In this document: piece after piece, positions 26,273-33,629 of the stretch
How the letters are laid out: every line of letters starts with the position of its first letter
Position numbering within the stretch: the stretch's first letter is position 1
Assembly (NCBI GenBank): GCA_965221835.1
Contig: OZ244916.1
Span: 1,240,001 to 1,304,000, forward strand
Direction of reading: 5' to 3'
Source of the DNA: Persebacter sp965221835
GTDB taxonomy: Bacteria; Pseudomonadota; Gammaproteobacteria; Tethybacterales; Persebacteraceae
DNA: 64,000 nucleotides
Program-made: the position numbers and the translations under genes
Notes under the pieces: generated by a model
Database searches by the model: none
What the model was told of the DNA's origin: nothing
The model's input: the letters and a program-made list of their open reading frames with translations, nothing else

Positions 26273-28654
26273 ATGGGGGATTTTTTTTTGGGAATTAATG
26301 CAAAAGTGATGTTGCCGCGTTTTTTGCGGGAGGCGAAAAGAGTGTATCGCCCCGCGATTCCGGCGTTGCCGCCGGGTGTGGAGCGGGTTGAAATCGCCGC
26401 GCAAAGTGCGCGAGTGTTGCGGCTTTTCGGCGGCGACAAACTTCGCGTTTTGGATGCGGAAGGCGGGCAAGTCGCGGAAATCGTTCCGTTTCGTGCGGGC
26501 GGCAAAAACGATGCGGGCGTTTTGCAAACGAAAGCGAACGGAAAAGCGGAATCATTAAAAACGATTCTTGCGCAAAAGGAAAACGCATTTTTCGCCGCAC
26601 AATTTGCAAAACAAAATATTTCGCTGGCGAACGCCGAATCGGTTTTATGTCTTTCGCCGGACGGAAAGGCGGGCGAGGAAATTTGTTTCACCGCCGCCGC
26701 CGATGCGGTTGTTTTCGTTTGCGCAGGCGGCGAAGACATGCGCGCGGATATGCAAAATCCGCCGACTTCGCTTTTGGCTTTTATTGAACGCGCCGACATT
26801 TCCGCCGCGCAAAATCGCGCGCGCGAGTTGCCGCCGCCGCTTGCCGATGCGGTTTCGGATTTTCGCATTCCGCGCGCGACCGCCGCGGCATATACGGTAA
26901 AAAAAGGCGAGTGGATTCAAATTGTGGATGTGGAGGGGCGGCAATGTACCGATTTTCAGGCGTTTGACGCAGCGGCGTTGGAGCGCGGCAAGGAACGGTG
27001 TTTGGACGCGACCGCAAGCCGGACTCTGATGCGGCGCGACTATCCCGTGCCCGGTTTGCACGCGAAGTTTTACGATTACAACTTTACGCCGCTGGCGGAA
27101 GTGGTGCGGGATTCTTGCGGGCGGCACGACGCGTTCGGTTTGGCATGCAGCGCGAAATATTACGAAGACGCGGGCTATCCCGGGCATATTAATTGTTCGG
27201 ATAATTTTAACGCCGCATTGTCGCCGTACGGCGTGGAAGCGCGGCGCGGCTGGATGGCGATGAATTTCTTTTTCAACACTGCGGTGGCGGAATGCGGCGC
27301 GCTGACTTCGGACGAACCGTGGTCGCGCCCGGGCGATTATGTTTTGTTGCGCGCGTTGACCGATTTAGTTTGCGTGTCGTCCGCCTGTCCGGATGACATT
27401 GATTCGGCGAACGGATGGAATCCGACCGACATTCACATTCGCACATATCCGCACAATTTCAGGGCGCGCCGTTCGGTATTGTTTCGCAAGCGCGCCGATT
27501 CGGAGGGGGAAATGACAAAAGAAACCGGATTTCATCCGCGCACTTCGGCGCTGACGCGCGATTTTACGGAATATAACGGCTATTGGCTGCCGCAAAAATT
27601 CGCCGCAACCGGCGCGGCGGAAGAATATTGGGCGTGTCGCGAACGGGCGGCGATGACGGATTTGTCGCCGCTGCGAAAGTTTGAAATTGTCGGACCGGAT
27701 TCGGCGGCGCTTTTGCAGTATTGTCTCACGCGCGATGTCAATCGTCTCGCCGTCGGGCAAGTCGTCTATTCGGCGATGTGTTTTGACAACGGCGGAATGA
27801 TGGACGACGGCACGCTGTTCCGGATGGACGAAAATAACTTTCGCTGGATCGGCGGCGGCGATTATGGCGGCGAATGGCTGCGACAACAAGCGGCGAATTT
27901 AAATTTGGATGCGCGCGTGAAAACTTCCACCGATCAATTGCATAACTTGTCGGTGCAAGGACCGAAAAGCCGCGACATTCTCGCCGAAATTGTTTGGACG
28001 CCGCCGCATCGTCCATCTTTGCGCGAAATAAAATGGTTTCGGTTTACCGTCGGGCGAATCGGCGGCGAAAACGGCGCGCCGATTGTCGTATCGCGAACCG
28101 GTTATACGGGCGAACTCGGTTATGAAATTTTTTGTCATCCCAAAGATGCGGCGGCGGTATGGGACGCCGTGATGAATGCGGGCGCGGCGCACGGCGTTTT
28201 ACCGGCGGGACTCGCGGCGTTGGATATGCTGCGCATAGAATCGGGATTGATTTTCGCCGGGCATGAGTTTGACGACCAAACCGATCCGTTTGAAGCGGGA
28301 ATCGGTTTTGTCGTCGCCAAAACAAAAGAGGAAGATTTTATCGGTCGCGCCGCCTTGTTGCGCCGCCGCGACAATCCGCAACGGACTCTTGTCGGTTTGG
28401 AGTTAGCGGGAGAGGAAACGGCGGCGCACGGAGACGGCGTTTATGTCGGGCGGCAACAAATCGGCGTGATTACCAGCGCGGTATATTCGCCGGTGTTGCG
28501 AAAAAATATCGCGCTGTGCCGGATGTCGGTGGAACATTCGGAATGCGGTGCGCAAGTGGAAGTCGGAAAGTTGGACGGGTTGCAAAAAAGAATTCCGGCG
28601 ACGGTGACTTCCTTTCCTTTTTACGATCCGGAAAAGAAAAAGCCGCGCTCTTGA
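26273..28654 (+). CDS. DUF1989-GcvT fusion protein (folate-dependent demethylase-like)
   Basis: A 793-residue fusion. Seen: residues about 35-165 form a degenerate DUF1989-like unit (GGDKLRVLDAEGGQVAEIVPF), about 205-405 a complete DUF1989 domain (GEWIQIVDVEGRQCTDFQAFD, GHINCSDNFN), and about 420-790 an aminomethyltransferase/GcvT domain (VSRTGYTGELGYEIF, DPFEAGIGFVV, FIGRAALLRR). GcvT-family enzymes pass a methyl or aminomethyl carbon to tetrahydrofolate; DUF1989 occurs beside urea-amidolyase genes. Placement after the betaine importer suggests demethylation of an imported methylated amine. The exact reaction is unknown. No ribosome-binding site is close to the ATG. Confidence 0.85.
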   Translation: MGDFFLGINAKVMLPRFLREAKRVYRPAIPALPPGVERVEIAAQSARVLRLFGGDKLRVLDAEGGQVAEIVPFRAGGKNDAGVLQTKANGKAESLKTILAQKENAFFAAQFAKQNISLANAESVLCLSPDGKAGEEICFTAAADAVVFVCAGGEDMRADMQNPPTSLLAFIERADISAAQNRARELPPPLADAVSDFRIPRATAAAYTVKKGEWIQIVDVEGRQCTDFQAFDAAALERGKERCLDATASRTLMRRDYPVPGLHAKFYDYNFTPLAEVVRDSCGRHDAFGLACSAKYYEDAGYPGHINCSDNFNAALSPYGVEARRGWMAMNFFFNTAVAECGALTSDEPWSRPGDYVLLRALTDLVCVSSACPDDIDSANGWNPTDIHIRTYPHNFRARRSVLFRKRADSEGEMTKETGFHPRTSALTRDFTEYNGYWLPQKFAATGAAEEYWACRERAAMTDLSPLRKFEIVGPDSAALLQYCLTRDVNRLAVGQVVYSAMCFDNGGMMDDGTLFRMDENNFRWIGGGDYGGEWLRQQAANLNLDARVKTSTDQLHNLSVQGPKSRDILAEIVWTPPHRPSLREIKWFRFTVGRIGGENGAPIVVSRTGYTGELGYEIFCHPKDAAAVWDAVMNAGAAHGVLPAGLAALDMLRIESGLIFAGHEFDDQTDPFEAGIGFVVAKTKEEDFIGRAALLRRRDNPQRTLVGLELAGEETAAHGDGVYVGRQQIGVITSAVYSPVLRKNIALCRMSVEHSECGAQVEVGKLDGLQKRIPATVTSFPFYDPEKKKPRS

Positions 28655-28684
28655 CGAATTACGAAAACGGCGGCGGGCGGCGGG

Positions 28685-28696
28685 TATAATTCGGTG
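28685..28696 (+). promoter_or_regulatory. leaderless promoter of the SDR gene
   Basis: TATAAT (28685-28690), six bases, then ATG at 28697. A GTG three bases earlier is the alternative start but would lie before the expected transcription start. Confidence 0.6.
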
Positions 28697-29455
28697 ATGC
28701 GGGTGATTATTACGGGGGCGGGGTCTGGAATCGGGTTGGAAGTTGCGCGGGCGTTTTATGTGCGGGGGGCGGCGGTGGCGTTGTGCGATGCGGACGAAAG
28801 TTTGTTTTCCGCATTGCCCGATGCGTTTCGCTGTTTTCGTGCCGATGTGGCGGACGAAACGCAAACCGCGCGTTTTATGCGCGATGCGCTTTCCGCATTA
28901 GGCGGGGTGGATGTTTTGATTAATAACGCAGGAATCGGCGGACCGCAAGGGGCGATGGAAACGCTCGCCCCCGATGAATGGCGGGCGTGTATCGCAGTCG
29001 GCATACACGGATTATTTTACGCAACCCGCGCTGCTATTCCGGCGATGAAAAAACAAAAATCGGGATGCATTATTAATATGTCTTCAAACGCCGGACTTTT
29101 CGCGTTGCCCGACCGCTCGCCATACACCGCTTGCAAATGGGCGATTGTCGGACTGACGAAAACGCTGGCAATGGAACTCGGCGAATTCAATATTCGCGTC
29201 AATGCGATTTGCCCGGGCAGCGTGGAAGGTGCGCGCATTGACCGCGTTATTAAAAAAGATGCCGCCGTCCGCAAAAAATCGCCCGCCGAAGTGCGCGCGG
29301 AATATTTGCGGCAATCGTCTTTGCGCCAATTTGCGCGCGCCGAAGATATCGCCGCGTTCGCCGTATTTCTCGCCTCTGCGGAAGGCGCGCGCATTTCCGG
29401 ACAAGCCATCGGCATAGACGGACACACCGAAACGCTGGGCAGAATCGGCGCATGA
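28697..29455 (+). CDS. short-chain dehydrogenase/reductase
   Basis: Classical SDR of 252 residues. Seen: ITGAGSGIGLEVA nucleotide-binding loop, NNAGIGGP, the serine in NMSSNAG, catalytic YTACK and ICPGSVEGARID. NAD preference is suggested by an aspartate (DADES) at the end of the second strand. It is followed by the quinone-oxidoreductase-like gene with an ATGA overlap. Its substrate is unknown. The pair lies 40 bases after the DUF1989-GcvT gene and could oxidise an aldehyde or alcohol made there, but it has its own promoter. Confidence 0.9.
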   Translation: MRVIITGAGSGIGLEVARAFYVRGAAVALCDADESLFSALPDAFRCFRADVADETQTARFMRDALSALGGVDVLINNAGIGGPQGAMETLAPDEWRACIAVGIHGLFYATRAAIPAMKKQKSGCIINMSSNAGLFALPDRSPYTACKWAIVGLTKTLAMELGEFNIRVNAICPGSVEGARIDRVIKKDAAVRKKSPAEVRAEYLRQSSLRQFARAEDIAAFAVFLASAEGARISGQAIGIDGHTETLGRIGA

Positions 29456-30480
29456 AAACGGCGAAAGTTAAAACAATGCGCGCGGTTTGGTACGAAAAAA
29501 CCGGCGATTCCGCGGTATTGCAATACGGAGAAGTTGCCGCGCCCGTTCCGGCGGCGGGCGAAGTTTTGGTGCGCATTCATGCGTCCGGCGTCAATCCGTC
29601 CGATGTCAAAACCCGCGCCGGGGCGCGCGGCGAAATGCAATTTGTGCGACAAATACCGCATTCGGACGGGGCGGGCGTTGTGGCACAAACCGGCGATGGC
29701 GTATCGTCCGCCCGACTCGGCGAACGGGTGTGGTTGTGGAACGCCGCTTTCGGCAGGGCGCATGGCACTTGCGCGGATTTTGTCGCGATTCCGGCGGCGC
29801 AAGCGGTGCCGCTGCATCCTGACACGAGTTTCGCCGCAGGCGCGTGTTTCGGCGTGCCTTTAATGACGGCGGTTTATGGCATTCTCGGCGATGGCGTTCT
29901 CGGCGATGGCGGCGATGGCGGCGTTTCCGGCAAAACGATTCTCATCACCGGCGGCGGCGGTGCGGTCGGTTTTTACGCCGTGCAAGCGGCGAAGTTGTCA
30001 GGCGCAAAAGTAATTGCAACGATAAGCGGCGAAGAAAAGAAAAAATACGCAATGCGCGCGAATCCGGATTTTCTCATCAACTACAAAACCGAAAATGTCG
30101 CCGCGCGCGTTTTGGAATTGACGGACGGCGCAGGTGTCGACCGGATTTTGGAAGTGGAGTTCGGCGGCAATCTTCCCGTTTCGGCGAAAATAATAAAAGC
30201 GGGCGGCGCGATTGTCGCCTACGGTTCCATGGCGACACCGGAACCGCGATTGCCGTTTTATCCGCTGATGTTCAAAAACGCGACATTGAAAATGTTTTTG
30301 ATTTATACGATTTGCGAATCTGCCCGCCGCGCAACGATAAACGCGATTCGCAAAATGGAACCGCAACTGACGCACGCCGTCTCCGAAATCGCCCCGCTGT
30401 CGCAAACCGGACACGCCCACGAATTGGTAGAATCCGGAAAAATAATCGGCAATGTTGTCGTGCGAACAGAAGCGGAATAA
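29452..30480 (+). CDS. zinc-independent NADPH:quinone oxidoreductase-like MDR protein
   Basis: Medium-chain reductase of 342 residues. Seen: AVWYEKTGDSAVLQYGE and VLVRIHASGVNPSD in the GroES-like domain, then the nucleotide-binding motif GGGGAVGFYAVQAAKLSGA. No catalytic zinc cysteines, which fits the quinone oxidoreductase subgroup. A short Gly-Asp-rich insert (about 143-155, GDGVLGDGGDGG) looks repeat-derived. ATGA overlap with the SDR gene. Confidence 0.9.
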   Translation: MKTAKVKTMRAVWYEKTGDSAVLQYGEVAAPVPAAGEVLVRIHASGVNPSDVKTRAGARGEMQFVRQIPHSDGAGVVAQTGDGVSSARLGERVWLWNAAFGRAHGTCADFVAIPAAQAVPLHPDTSFAAGACFGVPLMTAVYGILGDGVLGDGGDGGVSGKTILITGGGGAVGFYAVQAAKLSGAKVIATISGEEKKKYAMRANPDFLINYKTENVAARVLELTDGAGVDRILEVEFGGNLPVSAKIIKAGGAIVAYGSMATPEPRLPFYPLMFKNATLKMFLIYTICESARRATINAIRKMEPQLTHAVSEIAPLSQTGHAHELVESGKIIGNVVVRTEAE

Positions 30481-30744
30481 ACGCGTTTATAAAATCCGCC
30501 CGCTGCGACGGTTTTTATTCTGAACGCTGCGGCGGTTTTGATTCTGAATCGCTGTAAAAAAATTGCAAATCGTAAATCGCAAAGCGCGAATCGCAAAGCG
30601 AAAAAGCGGATGGCGGAAAATTTCGGTTTTTGTCGGAACCGTATTTTTTAATTTTCAAGAAAAGCGGGAAAAGTTTCGCATTTGTTTTGCATAACGGCGG
30701 CGGCGGGAGCGAAGGCGGCGGCGAAAAATTTGATGAAAATAAAT

Positions 30745-31176
30745 TTATTCCCCGCCGGCGGAGATTTGCGCGCCGTCCGGAAACAGGCGGACATAAAAAC
30801 ACGAAGGGCGATTTGTGTGGCAAGCGGGACCGGTTTGACGAACGATTGCCAGAAGCGAATCGCCATCGCAATCGGCGCAAAGCGATACGAGTTCCTGCAC
30901 ATTGCCGGAAGTTTCGCCTTTTTGCCAAAGCGCCCGGCGGCGGCGCGAAAAATATACCATACGCCCGCCGGCAAGCGTTTTGTCCAATGCGGCGCGGTCC
31001 ATCCATGCTTGCATCAACACGCGCCCCGTACTTGCACACTGCGCAATCACCGGCAGCAAGCCGTCCCTGTTAAAACGCAATCCGGCGAGCGCATCGCCCA
31101 AATCGGTGCGCGCGCCATCGGTCGCATTTTCGGCGGCGGCGAAAAAATTGTCGGAAAAGTTTTTAGAATCTTTCAT
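30745..31176 (-). CDS. hisI: phosphoribosyl-AMP cyclohydrolase
   Basis: HisI of 143 residues, third step of histidine synthesis. Seen: VIAQCASTGRVLMQAWMD, YFSRRRRALWQKGETSGN, the metal-binding DCDGDSLL and the cysteine motifs GPACHT and SCFY. It stands alone, without other his genes. The ATG has a TATAAT box eleven bases upstream, so the leader would be very short. Downstream bases 30481-30744 are spacer with small repeats of AAATCGCAAAGCG type. Confidence 0.94.
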   Translation of the reverse strand: MKDSKNFSDNFFAAAENATDGARTDLGDALAGLRFNRDGLLPVIAQCASTGRVLMQAWMDRAALDKTLAGGRMVYFSRRRRALWQKGETSGNVQELVSLCADCDGDSLLAIVRQTGPACHTNRPSCFYVRLFPDGAQISAGGE

Positions 31177-31187
31177 TGCCCGTCCGT

Positions 31188-31195
31188 ATTATAAT
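31188..31195. promoter_or_regulatory. overlapping divergent -10 boxes for hisI and tRNA-Leu
   Basis: The palindromic ATTATAAT gives TATAAT on the - strand (31193-31188, toward hisI) and on the + strand (31190-31195, toward the tRNA 22 bases away). Two RNA polymerases could not bind both at once, so the two units may be coupled. Confidence 0.5.
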
Positions 31196-31216
31196 AAAAT
31201 AATGTTCGACGGCATA

Positions 31217-31302
31217 GCCGAGATGGCGGAATTGGTAGACGCGCCAGGTTCAGGCCCTGGTGGGGTGAAAGCCCTGTGGAGGTTCGAGTCCTCTTCTCGG
31301 CA
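31217..31302 (+). tRNA. tRNA-Leu (anticodon CAG)
   Basis: A type II tRNA with long variable arm. The acceptor stem is GCCGAGA/TCTCGGC, the anticodon stem CCAGG/CCTGG encloses TTCAGGC with anticodon CAG, and the T arm is GAGG-TTCGAGT-CCTC. The discriminator is A at 31302, followed by CC but not a full CCA. It reads CUG leucine codons. Confidence 0.97.
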
Positions 31303-31319
31303 CCGGCGGGAGACATGCA

Positions 31320-31970
31320 ATGCATGAAAAAAATCTTATCATCAATATGATTGAGCAGCAAATTCGTCCGTGGGATGTCTTGGACGAAGCCGTGCTGAAC
31401 TTGTACCGCAAGGTGGCGCGCGCGGATTTTGTCGCCGACCCGACAATGCGCGACCTCGCCTATGCCGACATTGCGCTTCCTATCAAACACGGACAGCAAA
31501 TGCTGGAACCGAAACTTGAAGCGCGAATGTTGCAAACATTAATGTTGCGAGGCGACGAAAATGTTTTGCATATCGGCAGCGGCAGCGGGCTTTTTGCGGC
31601 GTTGTTGTCGCATCTGGCGGCGAAAGTCGTCACTGTGGAAATCATCCCCGAACTCGCCGAGGCTGCAGCGGTGCGGCTGGCGGCGTTTGCGAATGTGCGG
31701 CTATTGACGGCGGACGGCGCGCGCGGAATCGCCGAAGAAGGCGAGTTTGACGCCGTTGTCATGACCGGTTCCACGCCGGTTATCGCCCCCGAATTGTGGA
31801 AAAATATAAAAACCGGCGGCAAACTGCTCGCGCTGGAAGGCGTTGCCCCGGCGGTCGTCTTGTCATTAATTCACCGCAAAGAAGACGACATTTTTATTCG
31901 CGAAGACATTTTGGAAACTTATGTTCCGCCGTTAACAAACGCGCCCGCTGCGCTTCAGTTTTCGTTTTAG
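31320..31970 (+). CDS. protein-L-isoaspartate O-methyltransferase family
   Basis: A 216-residue PCMT-like SAM-dependent methyltransferase. Seen: MIEQQIRPWDV, the ALPIKHGQQMLEP substrate loop, the SAM motif VLHIGSGSGLFAALLSH and VVTVEIIPELAE. This subtype often stands directly before tolC, as here (five bases). It may repair isoaspartyl residues or have another methyl target. It begins right after the tRNA gene. Confidence 0.9.
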   Translation: MHEKNLIINMIEQQIRPWDVLDEAVLNLYRKVARADFVADPTMRDLAYADIALPIKHGQQMLEPKLEARMLQTLMLRGDENVLHIGSGSGLFAALLSHLAAKVVTVEIIPELAEAAAVRLAAFANVRLLTADGARGIAEEGEFDAVVMTGSTPVIAPELWKNIKTGGKLLALEGVAPAVVLSLIHRKEDDIFIREDILETYVPPLTNAPAALQFSF

Positions 31971-31975
31971 TTGAA

Positions 31976-33274
31976 ATGAAACGCGTTTTTCGTACGGCGA
32001 TTTTGTGCGCGGTTTTTACCGGTGCGGCGGTTGCCGCCGAACTTTTTCCCGAAGGCGGATTATCCGAATTGACTCGCGCCGCAGTCGCACAAAATCCGGG
32101 ACTTGCGGCGCGGCGGTTGACGCTGGAATCCAACGCCGAAGAAGACAACATTGCGCGTTCCTTGTTGCTGCCGCAACTCGCCATCGGCGCGAGTAAAACG
32201 CTGGAATCCGATACGGACGATGGCGAGCGAAACGCGTTTTTGTCCATCACGCAACCGGTTTTCAATTTGCCGCTGTGGGACAACTATTTGTCGGTTCAAC
32301 GGCGGACGGCGGCGGAAGAATCGCGATACGACGGGGCGCAACAATCGCTGCGTTTGTCGGTGGTAGCGGCGTGGATGGATTTGCAATTGGCGGACGATTT
32401 GACTCGCCTCACCGAAACGCGAATCGCGCTTGCCGAAGAACAACGAGTGCGGGCGGAATCTTTCGCGGCGGCGGGTGCCGGTACCGAAGTGGATGTGCTG
32501 GATGCCCTTGCGCGTCTGGAAGGATTGCGGGCGGATTTGTTGCAAAATCTTCACGACCGGCGACTCGCACAAGATCGGCTTTATGCGTTAAGCGGAATGC
32601 ACGGCGCGGCGGCGCGATTGAACGAAACAGCGTTGCAACAAATGCCGCCGCTGCCGCCGCTGGGCGAATGGCTGGCGCGGGTCGCAAAAGATTCCCGCGA
32701 AGCCGCCGCCGCCCGCGCCGAATTGGAAGCGGCGGAACTTCTGGTGGAAGCCGCCAAAGCCGCGATTTATCCGCGCCTGCAATTAGTCGCACAAACCCGC
32801 ACCGACGAAGGACTCGCGCAACATCAAGAAGAAGTCATTATTTCATTTGAGCAACCACTTTTTACCAGCGGACGACTCACCGCCGAATCGCGCCGCGCCG
32901 TTGCCAACCGCGGCGCAGCGCACAAACGAATGCTGGAAGTACTACGCGCCGAAGAATTGCAAGCGCGCGAATTGTACGGTCGCGCGATGCTGGCACATTC
33001 GCGGCGGGAGGCGTTGACCGCGACTGAGCGGGCGGCGGATGCCGCGCTGAACGCGACTTTGGCGGGATACGAAGGCGGCACGAGAATCATCGCCGATGTT
33101 CTGGACGCCGAAGAAACTCTGTTTGACGCGCGTCTGGAATTGCGCCGCTCGCGCTACAACTATTTGCGGGAAATCGCCGCCCTACACGCCCTCGGCGGCG
33201 CGGCGGACGATTCATTTATTGATTTGCTGGACGCCTTATTTGTATCACCCGAAAAGGAGAAAACCGATGTTTGA
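31976..33274 (+). CDS. tolC: TolC family outer-membrane efflux protein
   Basis: Trimeric outer-membrane channel for efflux or type I secretion, 432 residues. Seen: signal peptide to about residue 20 (AAVA-AEL), LTRAAVAQNPGL and two repeats of helical OEP domain (about 20-220 and 240-420) with the conserved FEQPLFTSG and VLDAEETLFDAR segments. No inner-membrane pump gene lies nearby. The start ATG at 31976 is chosen by the signal peptide. The gene overlaps the Rieske gene by eight bases. Confidence 0.93.
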   Translation: MKRVFRTAILCAVFTGAAVAAELFPEGGLSELTRAAVAQNPGLAARRLTLESNAEEDNIARSLLLPQLAIGASKTLESDTDDGERNAFLSITQPVFNLPLWDNYLSVQRRTAAEESRYDGAQQSLRLSVVAAWMDLQLADDLTRLTETRIALAEEQRVRAESFAAAGAGTEVDVLDALARLEGLRADLLQNLHDRRLAQDRLYALSGMHGAAARLNETALQQMPPLPPLGEWLARVAKDSREAAAARAELEAAELLVEAAKAAIYPRLQLVAQTRTDEGLAQHQEEVIISFEQPLFTSGRLTAESRRAVANRGAAHKRMLEVLRAEELQARELYGRAMLAHSRREALTATERAADAALNATLAGYEGGTRIIADVLDAEETLFDARLELRRSRYNYLREIAALHALGGAADDSFIDLLDALFVSPEKEKTDV

Positions 33275-33569
33275 ACTTTGCAAAGAAACCGATTTGGAAG
33301 ACGACACGCCGTTGGAATGCGACGGTCCGGACGGCGCGCCGATTGTGGTCGTGCGCACCGGCGGCGCATATTACGCCGTGCAGGGATTGTGTCCGCATCA
33401 GGAGGCGCCGCTCGCCGATGGCGAAATCGCGGACGGCAACATCACTTGTTGCCTGCATTTTTGGAGTTGGCGTTTGTCCGATGGCGCACCGGTGGAAGAA
33501 GCCGAATCGTCTTTGCAAACCTATCCGGTACATATCGCGGACGGCGCGGTATATCTCTCCGATGAATAA
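33267..33569 (+). CDS. Rieske-type [2Fe-2S] ferredoxin
   Basis: A 100-residue soluble Rieske protein. Seen: the ligand pattern C-P-H, sixteen residues, then C-C-L-H, followed by FWSWRLSDG. AAGGAG precedes the ATG at a good distance. Such proteins carry electrons to oxygenases or reductases. Coupled to tolC by overlap, which gives no clear functional hint. Identity is secure; partner unknown. Confidence 0.92.
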   Translation: MFELCKETDLEDDTPLECDGPDGAPIVVVRTGGAYYAVQGLCPHQEAPLADGEIADGNITCCLHFWSWRLSDGAPVEEAESSLQTYPVHIADGAVYLSDE

Positions 33570-33629
33570 TCGGGCGGCAAACGGCGCGGCGGCGGCGCGG
33601 CGACAATCCGCATCCGGGCGGGGGGCGTT

